This document shows, piece by piece, positions 35,915 to 44,541 of a DNA stretch of 64,000 bases. Source of the stretch: Frigoribacterium sp. Leaf263 (GTDB lineage: Bacteria > Actinomycetota > Actinomycetes > Actinomycetales > Microbacteriaceae). The position numbers were made by a program, and so were the translations under genes. The notes below the pieces were generated by a model, which worked only from the letters and a program-made list of their open reading frames with translations, searched no databases and was not told the origin of the DNA. The stretch spans positions 325,297 to 389,296 of the forward strand of contig NZ_LMMO01000003.1 in the NCBI RefSeq assembly GCF_001422285.1, given 5' to 3'. Positions within the stretch are counted from its first letter, which is position 1. Each line of letters begins with the position of its first letter.

Positions 35915-35969
35915 CGACGGAGGCCGAGGAGGCGCGACCATCTCGTGCGCGCCTCCTCGGCCTCCGTCG
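35915..35969. terminator. Perfect 22-bp GGAGGCGCG palindrome after the transporter operon
   Basis: The left arm 35915-35936 is perfectly complementary to the right arm 35948-35969 around an 11-nt loop. The stem contains GGAGGCGCG at 35928-35936 and its complement at 35948-35956. It sits between the convergent stops of the transporter operon (35900) and the phosphatase gene (35984) and has no T-tract. Confidence 0.75.
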
Positions 35970-35983
35970 TCGGACCGGCGTCC

Positions 35984-36565
35984 TCAGTCGATGTCGGTGT
36001 CGACCACGCCGCCGTTGATGCTCAGCACGTGCCAGGCCGCGCCGTCCCACTCGACGGTGTTCGCCGCGGCGTTCTCGATGTGCGGCACCTCGCGACCGAG
36101 GATCTCGGACAGGATGAACCGGATAATCGTGCCGTGGCAGACGACGACGATGTGCGCGTCGTCGCCGTCGAGGGGCAGCCGCGTGTCGCGGATCGTCTCG
36201 AGGGCGCCGATGCCGCGGCGGGACACCGACTCGCGGGGCTCGATGTCGGGGTAGTCGTCGTTGGGCTCGTCGGGGATCGGCGAGACCGGGCGGCGGCCCT
36301 CGTTCGACGCGTAGTCGCGCTCGATGAGCTCGTCGTACGCGTCACCGAGCTCGATGCCGAGCGTGTCGGCGATGATGCGCGCCGTCTCGCGGGCACGGCC
36401 GAGCGGTGACGAGACGATCGCGCTCCAGTCGGCGCCGGCGAGGAGGCCGGCGGCCTCGAGCGCCTGGCCGCGCCCCGTCTCGTTGAGGGGGATGTCCGAC
36501 GACCCCTGCAGCTTGTCGTTCAGGTTCCAGTCGGTCTGTCCGTGACGGATGAGTTCGAGGCGCAT
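35984..36565 (-). CDS. Histidine phosphatase family protein (phosphoglycerate-mutase-like)
   Basis: 193 residues. It has the catalytic LIRHGQTDWN near residues 5-14, the acidic segment LIERDYASNEGRRP, and the second catalytic VVVCHGTIIRF near 144-154. All are typical of cofactor-independent-size broad phosphatases rather than glycolytic mutases, which are larger. The substrate could be a phosphosugar, alpha-ribazole phosphate or similar. It is the downstream gene of the TerC gene, 63 nt away, on the same strand. Confidence 0.9.
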   Translation of the reverse strand: MRLELIRHGQTDWNLNDKLQGSSDIPLNETGRGQALEAAGLLAGADWSAIVSSPLGRARETARIIADTLGIELGDAYDELIERDYASNEGRRPVSPIPDEPNDDYPDIEPRESVSRRGIGALETIRDTRLPLDGDDAHIVVVCHGTIIRFILSEILGREVPHIENAAANTVEWDGAAWHVLSINGGVVDTDID

Positions 36566-36628
36566 GGTGGTTCCGTTCGATGGATCTGCGGCGTGCGGTC
36601 GCGGACGGCGACCGCACGACGGGTCGGG

Positions 36629-37654
36629 CTAGTGGTCGTCGTCGGTCGTGCTCGTGACGCCGGAGCGGTCGCCGGCGGCGGCCGCCCGCGCGTCGCGTCG
36701 CGTCTTGGCGAGGCTGAGGACGGTCGCGACCGCGATCGTCAGCAGGATGAACCCCAGCGAGAACCAGATCGGGATCTCGGGGATCCACTCGATCGGCTCG
36801 CCGCCGTTGATGAAGGGCACCTCGTTGACGTGCAGGGCGTGGAAGAGCAGCTTCACGCCGATGAACGCCAGGATGACGGCGAGCCCCTGGGCGAGGTAGA
36901 CGAGGCGCTCGAGCAGACCCGAGATCAGGAAGTACAGCTGACGCAGTCCCAGGAGCGAGAAGGCGTTGGCCGTGAAGACGATGTAGGCCTCCTGGGTCAG
37001 ACCGAAGATCGCGGGGATCGAGTCGAGGGCGAAGAGCACGTCGGTCAGGCCGATGGCGACCATGACCAGGAACAGCGGGGTGAAGAGGCGCTTGCCGTCG
37101 ACCTTGGTGGTGAGCTTCTGGCCGTCGTAGTCCTTCGACGTCGGGATGATGCGACGCAGGGTCCGGATGAGCTTGCTGTCGGCCTCGTCCTTGTCGTCGT
37201 GGCCGCCGCGCACCTGGCTGTAGGCGAGCCAGAAGAGCAGGATGCCGAAGAGGTAGAACACCCACGAGAAGTTCTCGATGATCACGACGCCGGCGGCGAT
37301 GAAGAGACCGCGCGAGAGGAGGGCGATCGCGATGCCGACGAGCAGGACCTTCTGCTGGTAGATCCGCGGCACGGCGAAGCTCGTCATGATGATCAGGAAG
37401 ACGAACAGGTTGTCGACCGAGAGGGCCTTCTCGGTGATCCAGCCCGCGAAGTACTCGCCGCCGTAGGTCCAGTTCGAGAACACGCCGACGCCGACGCCGA
37501 ACAGGATCGCGATGCCGATGTAGACGCCCGACCAGATGGCGGACTCCTTGATCGTCGGCTCGTGCGGGGTGCGCACGTGACTGAAGAAGTCGAAGAACAG
37601 CAGGCCGATGATGCCGGCGATGGTGATCGCCCAGGTTATGAAGTGGACGTCCAT
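36629..37654 (-). CDS. TerC/Alx-family membrane protein, probable Mn2+ exporter
   Basis: 341 residues with about eight transmembrane helices. TerC family acidic motifs lie within membrane segments: LLFFDFF near the N-terminus, EKALSVDNLFVFLI, and GLTDVLFALDSIPAIFGLTQ. E. coli Alx and related TerC proteins export manganese. The ATG at 37654 follows GGAGG with 7 nt spacing. Directly upstream is a yybP-ykoY manganese riboswitch, which strongly supports a role in Mn2+ efflux or in protecting exported metalloenzymes from mismetalation. Confidence 0.93.
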   Translation of the reverse strand: MDVHFITWAITIAGIIGLLFFDFFSHVRTPHEPTIKESAIWSGVYIGIAILFGVGVGVFSNWTYGGEYFAGWITEKALSVDNLFVFLIIMTSFAVPRIYQQKVLLVGIAIALLSRGLFIAAGVVIIENFSWVFYLFGILLFWLAYSQVRGGHDDKDEADSKLIRTLRRIIPTSKDYDGQKLTTKVDGKRLFTPLFLVMVAIGLTDVLFALDSIPAIFGLTQEAYIVFTANAFSLLGLRQLYFLISGLLERLVYLAQGLAVILAFIGVKLLFHALHVNEVPFINGGEPIEWIPEIPIWFSLGFILLTIAVATVLSLAKTRRDARAAAAGDRSGVTSTTDDDH

Positions 37655-37660
37655 GGTCGT

Positions 37661-37799
37661 ACCTCCAGTACGCAGCGGGTACTGAAGGTCTCCTCCACTC
37701 GCGCGACGTTCTCGACGAACGCAGGCGAACCGGTGCACCGGGTCGAGATCGGTCTCTTCCGTATTGACGACGCCACCGCGCGGGAGTACTCCCCTTCAA
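37661..37799 (-). ncRNA. yybP-ykoY manganese riboswitch with translational expression platform
   Basis: Reading the minus strand, the conserved family blocks appear in order: GAAGGGGAGTA near the 5' side, GTCGTCAATACGGAA, an internal GCACCGG-type stem, and GGAGGAGACCTTCAG at the 3' side. The basal P1 helix pairs 37793-37798 with 37683-37688. The 3' half of P1 (ACCTTCAGTA, 37680-37689) can instead pair with TACTGGAGGT (37661-37670), a 10-bp stem with one G-U around a 9-nt loop that buries the GGAGG of the TerC gene. Mn2+ binding stabilises P1 and should free the ribosome-binding site, turning translation on. Confidence 0.85.
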
Positions 37800-37862
37800 C
37801 TCGCCGATCTTACAGCCTCTGCACGGTCTGCATGTCCGCCGGGGGCCGAATATGCTGACGGC

Positions 37863-38732
37863 ATGGCTTCCCCCTGGTCCCTCTCCGGTGCACTCCGTGG
37901 CATGTTCGCGAAGAAGACGATCGACGAGACGACCTGGGACGACCTCGAGGAGGCGCTGATCGGCGCCGACTTCGGCCCCGACGTCACCGAGCAGGTCGTC
38001 GACGACCTCCGCGCCAAGGTGCAGCGCTACAGCACGACCGACCCGGCCGATCTCAAGCGGATGCTGCGCGAGGTCCTCGAAGAGCGTCTCTCGAAGCTCG
38101 ACTCGACCCTGAAGCTCAGCAACCGCCCGGCGGTCGTGCTGATGGTCGGCGTCAACGGGGTGGGCAAGACCACGACGATCGGCAAGTTCGCCAAGTTCCT
38201 CCGCAACTACGACCGCTCGGTCGTGGTCGGGGCCGCCGACACCTTCCGGGCGGCCGCCGTCGAGCAGGTCGCGACCTGGGCCGACCGGGCGGGGGCCCGC
38301 ATCGTTCGTCCGCAGCAGCCGGGCCAGGACCCGGCCTCCGTCGCGTACCAGACCGTCGAGCTCGCGATGCGGGAGGGCATCGAGATCGTCCTCATCGACA
38401 CGGCCGGCCGACTCCAGACCAAGTCGGGCCTGATGGACGAGCTCGGCAAGATCAAGCGGGTCGTCGAGAAGCAGACCGAGATCGCCGAGGTGCTGCTCGT
38501 CCTCGACGCGACCACGGGTCAGAACGGTCTCGCCCAGGCGCAGGCGTTCATCGAGCACGCGGGCGTCACCGGTCTCGTGCTCACCAAGCTCGACGGTTCG
38601 GCGCGCGGGGGCTTCGTGCTCGCCGTGCAGGAGCAGACCGGCATCCCCATCAAGCTCGTCGGACAGGGCGAGGGCATCGGCGATCTGACCGGCTTCACGC
38701 CGCACGTCTTCGTGCAGAACCTCATCGCCTAG
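37863..38732 (+). CDS. ftsY: Signal recognition particle receptor FtsY
   Basis: An SRP GTPase receptor at the membrane. 289 residues, essentially only the NG domains: helical N domain to about 90, G1 GVNGVGKTTTIGK near 96-108, the FtsY motif ADTFRAAAVEQ, DTAGR near 180, and TKLDGSARGG near 245. The acidic/transmembrane A domain of many actinobacterial FtsY proteins is absent, so membrane binding must rest on the N-terminal amphipathic helix. ATG at 37863 is 6 nt after TATGCT (37851-37856), a likely leaderless start. Confidence 0.96.
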   Translation: MASPWSLSGALRGMFAKKTIDETTWDDLEEALIGADFGPDVTEQVVDDLRAKVQRYSTTDPADLKRMLREVLEERLSKLDSTLKLSNRPAVVLMVGVNGVGKTTTIGKFAKFLRNYDRSVVVGAADTFRAAAVEQVATWADRAGARIVRPQQPGQDPASVAYQTVELAMREGIEIVLIDTAGRLQTKSGLMDELGKIKRVVEKQTEIAEVLLVLDATTGQNGLAQAQAFIEHAGVTGLVLTKLDGSARGGFVLAVQEQTGIPIKLVGQGEGIGDLTGFTPHVFVQNLIA

Positions 38733-38776
38733 TCACGACCACGCGGTCCGCCGACGTCGGTTAAGCTGTCGTCACC

Positions 38777-40339
38777 ATGGCCACATTTGGAACGCTCTCC
38801 GACCGCCTCGCGGAAACCTTCAAGAACCTCCGCAACAAGGGCAAGCTCAGCCCCGCCGACGTCGACGGCACCGTGCGCGAGATCCGGCGGGCGCTGCTCG
38901 ACGCCGACGTCGCCTTCGAGGTCGTCAAGGCGTTCACCACCACGGTGCGCGAGCGGGCTCTGGGCGACGAGGTCAGCAAGGCGCTGAACCCCGCCCAGCA
39001 GGTCGTGCAGATCGTCAACGAAGAGCTGGTCGAGATCCTCGGCGGTCAGCAGCGGCGGCTCGAGTTCTCGAAGAACCCGCCGACCGTCATCATGCTCGCC
39101 GGCCTCCAGGGCGCCGGCAAGACGACCCTGGCCGGCAAGCTCGCGAAGTGGCTGGCCAAAGACGGTCACACGCCGCTGCTCGTCGCGGCCGACCTGCAGC
39201 GCCCCAACGCCGTCCAGCAGCTCCAGGTGGTGGGCGAGCAGGCCGGTGCGGCCGTCTTCGCGCCCGAGCCGGGCAACGGCGTCGGCGACCCCGTCAAGGT
39301 GGCGAAGCAGGCCATCAAGTTCGCCCGCGACAAGGTCTACGACACGGTCATCGTCGACACGGCCGGTCGTCTCGGCGTCGACGCCGACCTCATGAAGCAG
39401 GCCTCGAACATCCGCAAGGCCGTCGACCCCGACGAGGTGCTCTTCGTCATCGACGCGATGATCGGTCAGGATGCCGTGGCCACGGCGAAGGCCTTCCAAG
39501 AGGGCGTCGACTTCACCGGCGTCGTGCTCTCGAAGCTCGACGGCGACGCCCGCGGTGGTGCGGCGCTCAGCGTGGCGTCGGTCACGGGTCGGCCCATCAT
39601 GTTCGCGTCGACCGGTGAGGGCCTCGACGACTTCGAGCCGTTCCACCCCGACCGCATGGCCAGTCGCATCCTCGACCTGGGCGACATCCTCTCGCTCATC
39701 GAGCAGGCGCAGCAGGCGTTCGACGAAGAGGAGGCGATGGCGGTCGCGCAGAAGATCGCGACCGACTCGTTCACCCTCGACGACTTCCTCAAGCAGATGC
39801 AGCAGCTCCGGAAGATGGGCTCGATCAAGGGCATGCTCGGCATGCTGCCGGGCGCCAAGGGCATGCGCGAGCAGCTCGAGAACTTCGACGAGCGCGAGAT
39901 CGTCCGCACCGAGGCGATCATCCAGTCGATGACCCCCCAGGAGCGCCAGCTGCCCAAGCTCCTGAACGGCTCGCGTCGTCTGCGCATCGCCAAGGGCTGC
40001 GGCATGACCGTGACCGACGTCAATCAGCTGGTGCAGCGCTTCGAGCAGGCCTCGAAGATGATGAAGACCGTGGCCAAGGGCGGTGTGCCCCAGATGCCGG
40101 GCATGGGTCCGATCCCCGGCGCCTCCTACGCCGGCAAGCGGCCCGCCGCCAAGAAGAAGGGCTCGAAGGCCGGCAACCCCGCCAAGCGCGCGGCCCAGAA
40201 CGCCGCACTCGCGTCGGGCAAGCCCGCCGGGTCGCCGGGAGCCGCCGGTTCGGGCTTCGGCCTGGGTGGCGCGCAGGGGGACAAGGCGCCGACCCCCGAC
40301 GAGCTGGCGTCGCTGCAGAAGATGCTCGGGCGCGGCTGA
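38777..40339 (+). CDS. ffh: Signal recognition particle protein
   Basis: A 520-residue SRP GTPase that binds signal peptides. N domain, G1 GLQGAGKTTLAGK near 109-121, ADLQRPNAVQQL, DTAGR, TKLDGD-type G4, and a methionine-rich M domain (about 330-440: QMQQLRKMGSIKGMLGMLPG). A Lys/Ala/Gly-rich tail follows. Only 44 nt after ftsY, yet it has its own -10 TAAGCT (38762-38767), 9 nt before the ATG. The SRP RNA gene is not in the window. The palindrome at 40379 ends the unit. Confidence 0.96.
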   Translation: MATFGTLSDRLAETFKNLRNKGKLSPADVDGTVREIRRALLDADVAFEVVKAFTTTVRERALGDEVSKALNPAQQVVQIVNEELVEILGGQQRRLEFSKNPPTVIMLAGLQGAGKTTLAGKLAKWLAKDGHTPLLVAADLQRPNAVQQLQVVGEQAGAAVFAPEPGNGVGDPVKVAKQAIKFARDKVYDTVIVDTAGRLGVDADLMKQASNIRKAVDPDEVLFVIDAMIGQDAVATAKAFQEGVDFTGVVLSKLDGDARGGAALSVASVTGRPIMFASTGEGLDDFEPFHPDRMASRILDLGDILSLIEQAQQAFDEEEAMAVAQKIATDSFTLDDFLKQMQQLRKMGSIKGMLGMLPGAKGMREQLENFDEREIVRTEAIIQSMTPQERQLPKLLNGSRRLRIAKGCGMTVTDVNQLVQRFEQASKMMKTVAKGGVPQMPGMGPIPGASYAGKRPAAKKKGSKAGNPAKRAAQNAALASGKPAGSPGAAGSGFGLGGAQGDKAPTPDELASLQKMLGRG

Positions 40340-40378
40340 TCGCACCCCTCGGCGGGCCTCGTCCGCCGATCGATCCGC

Positions 40379-40416
40379 AGGAGGCGCGGTGCCCGCGGCA
40401 GGGCACCGCGCCTCCT
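40379..40416. terminator. GGAGGCGCG palindrome, convergent terminator after ffh
   Basis: A perfect 16-bp stem (40379-40394 with 40401-40416) closes a GCGGCA loop, with GGAGGCGCG at 40380-40388 and its complement at 40407-40415. It lies between the stop codons of ffh (40339) and the convergent ligase gene (40421). A smaller GGCGG/CCGCC hairpin lies just upstream near 40350-40368. There is no T-tract. Confidence 0.75.
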
Positions 40417-40420
40417 CGGG

Positions 40421-41566
40421 TCAGAGGGTCGTGTCGACGCCCTCTCGCAGCTCCCGGACCAGCGATGAGACCACCGGCCGCAGGTCGCCGCCATGGCGGG
40501 CCGACACGGAGAGCTGACGCTGGTAGCTCGCGCCGTGCTCGATGATCGAGTCGATCGAGCGCAGCTCGGCGAGGCATCCCAGACGCTCGGCGGTGGGCTC
40601 GAGGCGCGTCATCAGATCCCTGAGGTCGTCGGTCACGAGTCGCTCGTCTCCCGCCGAGTTCTGGATGACGATGGCGTCCATGCCGTACCGGGCCGCACGC
40701 CACTTGTTCTCGCGGACGAACCAGGGCTGCATCTGCGGCGGCTCCTCGCCGTCGTCGAGGGACTGCGACATGTCGTCGACGAGGCACTGGACGAGCGCTC
40801 CGACCGCCGCGACCTCGCCGAACGTCGAGATTCCGTCGAAGACGCGCGTCTCGAGGGTGCCCCACTTCGGTGACGGGCGGATGTCCCAGCGGAGCTCGCT
40901 GTGGTGGTCGATGACGCCCGTGTGCGTCATGTCCGCCACCATCTCCTCGTAGTTCGCCCAGGCGCCGAACTGCGGGGGGAGTCCGGCGGTCGGCAGCTGC
41001 TGGAACATGAGTGCGCGGTTCGAGGCGTAACCGGTCTCCTCGCCGACCCAGAACGGACTCGAGGCGGTGAGGGCCTGGAAGTGGGGGAGGTGGGTCAGCA
41101 GCCCGTTGAGGATGGGGAGGACCTTCTCGCGCGAATCGATGCCGACGTGCACGTGGACGCCCCAGATCATCATCTGCCGACCCCACCAGCGGGTGCGGTC
41201 GATGAGGGTCGCGTACCGTTCGCTGCCGGGCGTGACCTCCTGGTCGGAGTAGCGGCCGAAGGGATGGGTGCCCGCGCAGATCAGGTCGGCCCCCACGACG
41301 TCGGCCGACCGGTGCGCGGCGTCGATGACCGAGCGGAGGTCGTCCACGGCGTCGGCGACGCGGCGATGGACGCCGCTCACGACCTCGACGGTGTTGGTGA
41401 GCAGCTCGTGCGTCAGCCGCTCGGGGCCGTCGGCGTTCAGGTGCGCGAGATCGGCCAGGATGGCCGGAGCGTGGGGAGCCAGATCGCCGGTCTCGCGATC
41501 CACCAGTGCCAGCTCCCACTCGATGCCGAGGGTCGAGCGCTCGGAGCTCGTGAAGTCGATGCGCAT
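40421..41566 (-). CDS. Carboxylate-amine ligase, GCS2/YbdK family (glutamate-cysteine ligase-like)
   Basis: 381 residues from the ATG at 41566 ([20 protein letters not shown]). Family features are the [10 protein letters not shown] start and the ATP/metal segment [14 protein letters not shown] near 130-143. Members have weak glutamate-cysteine ligase activity in vitro. Actinobacteria make mycothiol rather than glutathione, so the true product (perhaps another gamma-glutamyl or amide compound) is unknown. It is transcribed convergently to ffh and divergently from rpsP. Confidence 0.87.
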   Translation of the reverse strand: MRIDFTSSERSTLGIEWELALVDRETGDLAPHAPAILADLAHLNADGPERLTHELLTNTVEVVSGVHRRVADAVDDLRSVIDAAHRSADVVGADLICAGTHPFGRYSDQEVTPGSERYATLIDRTRWWGRQMMIWGVHVHVGIDSREKVLPILNGLLTHLPHFQALTASSPFWVGEETGYASNRALMFQQLPTAGLPPQFGAWANYEEMVADMTHTGVIDHHSELRWDIRPSPKWGTLETRVFDGISTFGEVAAVGALVQCLVDDMSQSLDDGEEPPQMQPWFVRENKWRAARYGMDAIVIQNSAGDERLVTDDLRDLMTRLEPTAERLGCLAELRSIDSIIEHGASYQRQLSVSARHGGDLRPVVSSLVRELREGVDTTL

Positions 41567-41730
41567 GGTCGGGGCCCTCCGTCGGTCCGCCGCGAGCGTC
41601 GAGTGTCGCACGCGGCGTCCATCCTGCCAGTCGTGGTCGCGGCGAGACCGGCGGAGGGACAGGGGAGTCGCACGGCGACGCGCCGGGAAACCCGAGCGCC
41701 GGGGATTGGTGGAACCGGTCGTTCGTCTGC

Positions 41731-41867
41731 AACAATGGTGGGTCGAGTCTCCGTCCGCCCGACCCTCTAATCAGGCGGACGACCAGACCCCATCAGAGCT
41801 TTCGAGCCGAGTGTGCCCCCACGCTCACGGCTGGCAACTCGCCCACATCACATCACACAGGAGAATT
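41731..41867 (+). promoter_or_regulatory. rpsP promoter region and structured leader
   Basis: The 301-nt gap 41567-41867 contains a tentative AACAAT -10 (41731-41736) and then about 125 nt of leader with two hairpins. The first is CGTCCGCC/GGCGGACG (41752-41759 with 41774-41781). The second spans 41805-41832: 7-bp GAGTGTG/CACGCTC with a CCCC loop, extended by AGCC/GGCT. The Shine-Dalgarno AGGAG (41859-41863) follows. Such a leader suggests feedback control of the S16 operon, but no known family was recognised. Confidence 0.4.
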
Positions 41868-42284
41868 GTGGCTGTCAAGATCCGTCTCAAGCGCATGGGC
41901 AAGATCCGCGCCCCCTACTACCGCATCGTCGTCGCCGACTCGCGCACCAAGCGCGATGGTCGTGTCATCGAGGAGATCGGCAAGTACCACCCCACCGAGG
42001 AGCCCTCGTTCATCGAGGTCGAGTCGGACCGCGCGCAGTACTGGCTCGGAGTCGGCGCGCAGCCGACCGAGCAGGTCGCGGCGCTCCTGAAGCTCACGGG
42101 CGACTGGGGCAAGTTCAAGGGCGACGCCGACGCCGTCAGCACCGTCAAGACCAAGGCCCCCAAGGAGGCCTTCGTCGCCGACGAGAAGAAGAAGCCGGTC
42201 CTCGTCCCCAAGTCGGAGAAGCCCGCCAAGGCCGAGGCTCCCGCCGAGGCCCCTGCCGACGACGCCGAGACCACCGAGGCGTAG
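41868..42284 (+). CDS. rpsP: 30S ribosomal protein S16
   Basis: 138 residues starting [20 protein letters not shown], the S16 signature. The S16 core ends near residue 85. The last 50 or so residues are a Lys/Ala/Glu/Pro-rich tail ([18 protein letters not shown]) typical of Actinobacteria. GTG start at 41868 with AGGAG 4 nt upstream. It begins the conserved rpsP-khpA-rimM-trmD operon. Confidence 0.96.
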   Translation: MAVKIRLKRMGKIRAPYYRIVVADSRTKRDGRVIEEIGKYHPTEEPSFIEVESDRAQYWLGVGAQPTEQVAALLKLTGDWGKFKGDADAVSTVKTKAPKEAFVADEKKKPVLVPKSEKPAKAEAPAEAPADDAETTEA

Positions 42285-42287
42285 TCA

Positions 42288-42524
42288 GTGCTCGCACCTG
42301 CACTCGAACACCTCGTCCGGGGGATCGTCGATCACCCGGACGAGGTGCAGGTCGTGGCCTCGACCTCGCCGCGCGGCGACGTCCTCGAGGTGCACGTGCA
42401 CCCCGACGACCTCGGTCGCGTCATCGGTCGGGCCGGTCGGACCGCGAAGGCGCTGCGCACCCTCGTCTCGGCCCTCGCCGACGGCAAGCGCGTCCGAGTC
42501 GACGTCGTCGACGGCGACCTCTGA
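42288..42524 (+). CDS. khpA: KH-domain RNA-binding protein
   Basis: 78 residues forming a single type II KH domain, with the GxxG RNA-binding loop in VIGRAGRTAKALRT near residues 44-57. KhpA proteins dimerise with KhpB/Jag and bind many transcripts, affecting cell division and envelope genes. It is placed between rpsP and rimM as usual, with 3-nt gaps on either side. GTG start. Confidence 0.93.
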   Translation: MLAPALEHLVRGIVDHPDEVQVVASTSPRGDVLEVHVHPDDLGRVIGRAGRTAKALRTLVSALADGKRVRVDVVDGDL

Positions 42525-42527
42525 CCC

Positions 42528-43124
42528 GTGAGCACCGAAGACACCACGCAGCTGCGGGTCGGGCGCCTGACGAAGCCCCACGGGCTCAAGGGCGCCCTCA
42601 AGCTCGAGCTCTTCACCGACACCCCTGAGACGCGCTTCGTCCCGGGTGCCGAGTTCACCCTCCAGGTCCCCGAGACCAGCGAGTGGCACGGCAAGACCCT
42701 GACCCTGGCCGAGCTGCGCTGGTACAACGGGCATCCCGTCGGCTTCTTCGAGGGCGTCCTCGACCGCACCGGCGCCGAGTCGCTCGTCAAGGCCATCCTT
42801 TGGGTCGATCAGGACCTCACCGAGCTCCCCGACGAAGACGACGCCTGGTACCACCACCAGCTCATCGGTCTCCGGGTCGAGCGAGACGGGGTCCCCGTCG
42901 GAACGGTCGCGCGGATCGACCACCTTCCCGCTCAGGACCTCCTGGCCGTCGCCACCCCCTCCGGCGAAGTGCTGGTGCCGTTCGTCTCGGTGCTCGTCCC
43001 GTCGGTCGACATCGAGGCCGGGGTCGTCGTCGTGACGCCTCCCGCTGGGCTCTTCGAGGAGCTCGTCGACGCCGACACGGACGGCCCGACCGACGGCGAC
43101 GCGAACACGACCGACGAGGTCTGA
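42528..43124 (+). CDS. rimM: Ribosome maturation factor RimM
   Basis: 198 residues. The N-terminal RimM barrel ([23 protein letters not shown]) and the C-terminal PRC-barrel with [17 protein letters not shown] and [17 protein letters not shown] are both present. It assists 30S head assembly by binding S19. GTG start at 42528. An Asp/Thr-rich tail of about 15 residues precedes trmD. Confidence 0.96.
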   Translation: MSTEDTTQLRVGRLTKPHGLKGALKLELFTDTPETRFVPGAEFTLQVPETSEWHGKTLTLAELRWYNGHPVGFFEGVLDRTGAESLVKAILWVDQDLTELPDEDDAWYHHQLIGLRVERDGVPVGTVARIDHLPAQDLLAVATPSGEVLVPFVSVLVPSVDIEAGVVVVTPPAGLFEELVDADTDGPTDGDANTTDEV

Positions 43125-43126
43125 TA

Positions 43127-43819
43127 GTGCGCATCGACATCGTGTCGATCTTCCCCGAGTTCTTCGGGGTGCTCGACATCTCGCTGATCGGCAAGGCGCG
43201 CCAGCAGGGCCTCCTCGACGTCGCGGTGCACGATCTGCGCGACTTCACGCACGATCGTCACCGGACGGTCGACGACACCCCCTACGGCGGGGGCGCCGGC
43301 ATGGTGATGCGAGCCGAGCCGTGGGGAGACGCGCTCGATCACGTCCTCGGCGACGAGGCGACGCCCGAGACCACCACGATGATCGTCCCGTCCCCGGCCG
43401 GGACCCCGTTCACCCAGGCCGTCGCGCGCGAGCTCGCGCTCGAACCGCATCTCGTCTTCACGTGCGGCCGCTACGAGGGCATCGACCAGAGGGTCGTCGA
43501 CCACGCCGCGACGCGCGTCTCCGTCCGCGAGATCAGCCTCGGCGACTACGTGCTGAACGGCGGCGAGGTCGCCGTCGTCGCGATGATCGAGGCCATCGGT
43601 CGACTCGTCCCGGGGATGGTCGGCAACCCCGCCAGCCTGACGGAAGAGAGCCACGAGAACGGGCTGCTCGAGTACCCGAGCTACACGAAGCCGGCATCGT
43701 GGCGGGGCCTCGACGTGCCGCCGGTCCTGCTGAGCGGCAACCACGGCGCGATCGCCGAGTGGCGTCACCTCCAGCAGCTCGAGCGCACTCGTCGCGTCCG
43801 TCCGGACCTCCTCGACTGA
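43127..43819 (+). CDS. trmD: tRNA (guanine37-N1)-methyltransferase
   Basis: 230 residues of the SPOUT class. [13 protein letters not shown] start, [13 protein letters not shown] near residues 47-59, the trefoil-knot SAM site with [11 protein letters not shown] near 107-117 and [12 protein letters not shown] near 132-143, and the C-terminal [20 protein letters not shown]. It methylates G37 next to the anticodon and prevents +1 frameshifting. GTG start 2 nt after rimM. Confidence 0.97.
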   Translation: MRIDIVSIFPEFFGVLDISLIGKARQQGLLDVAVHDLRDFTHDRHRTVDDTPYGGGAGMVMRAEPWGDALDHVLGDEATPETTTMIVPSPAGTPFTQAVARELALEPHLVFTCGRYEGIDQRVVDHAATRVSVREISLGDYVLNGGEVAVVAMIEAIGRLVPGMVGNPASLTEESHENGLLEYPSYTKPASWRGLDVPPVLLSGNHGAIAEWRHLQQLERTRRVRPDLLD

Positions 43820-43886
43820 TCTCCCTCGCCGGGGTGATCCCGATGATGCAGCGGACTCGCGTCCTCCCTCTCGTACCCTGGTGGGC

Positions 43887-44507
43887 ATGACGACGCGCCG
43901 AATCCTCTTCCGCCTCCTCTGGCCCCTGGTCTTCGTCCTGCCCCTGTGGGTCCTGCTCGGCCGTGCGTTCTTCGGGGCGCCGCTGGGTCTGCAGTTCGTC
44001 GGGCAGGTGCTCCTCGTCCCCCTGCTCTTCGCGGGCCACGTCGTCGCCGCCGGGCTGATCGTCGCTCGCCGCAGCGTGCGGTCGAGCAGGGCCGTCTCGT
44101 GGCTCGACGCCGGACTTCTCGTCGCGGCCTGGCTCGCCCAGCTCGCCCTCGGATTCTTCCTCGTCGATCGTTCGTCGGGAGCGGGGGCCGCCTCGGGATT
44201 CACCGCCGCCACCGGCGGCGACCTCGATCTCTCGACCGCGCTCTCGGCCCTGGCGTCGGTGCTGACCATCGCGTCGGTGATCGCCCTCGTCGTCTCCGGC
44301 GGGTGGCAGCTGCTCCGCGAGACCGGTCGGCGGGTGGCCGCCTCGATGGCGGAACTCGACCGGGTCGCCGGCATCGGCGTGGCCCAGGCCGGTGCGCGAC
44401 GGCCGTCGACGCCCTGGCCCGACGCCGCCTCGTCCGGCTCGGCCCGCGGCGACGGCCCGGTCATCCGCATCGAGCCGCGCACCGACGACGGGCCCCGTCG
44501 TCCCTGA
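43887..44507 (+). CDS. Small membrane protein of unknown function
   Basis: 206 residues from the ATG at 43887. About four transmembrane segments: LLWPLVFVLPLWVLLG, FVGQVLLVPLLFAGHVVAAGLIV, LDAGLLVAAWLAQLALGFFLV and LASVLTIASVIALVVSG. A cytoplasmic C-terminal tail of about 50 residues ends in GPVIRIEPRTDD. No known domain was recognised. It lies between trmD and rplS. The start is preceded by TACCCT (43874-43879) at 7 nt, suggesting a leaderless monocistronic or read-through transcript. Confidence 0.75.
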   Translation: MTTRRILFRLLWPLVFVLPLWVLLGRAFFGAPLGLQFVGQVLLVPLLFAGHVVAAGLIVARRSVRSSRAVSWLDAGLLVAAWLAQLALGFFLVDRSSGAGAASGFTAATGGDLDLSTALSALASVLTIASVIALVVSGGWQLLRETGRRVAASMAELDRVAGIGVAQAGARRPSTPWPDAASSGSARGDGPVIRIEPRTDDGPRRP

Positions 44508-44541
44508 TGCGGACCGGCCCTCTGTAGCGCGGGGCCTCCGG

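Noticed and set aside
28406-35969. Transposon or integrative element carrying the monooxygenase/transporter genes
   Set aside because: No transposase, integrase, target-site duplication or tRNA attachment site was seen. The flanking palindromes also occur at an unrelated junction (40379-40416).
37863-38732. Truncated ftsY lacking its A domain
   Set aside because: The protein starts cleanly with the N domain at a well-placed promoter. NG-only FtsY is functional in some bacteria, and no upstream in-frame remnant of an A domain was seen.
40421-41566. Evidence for glutathione synthesis
   Set aside because: GCS2/YbdK family members are widespread in Actinobacteria that make mycothiol, and no glutathione synthetase is adjacent.
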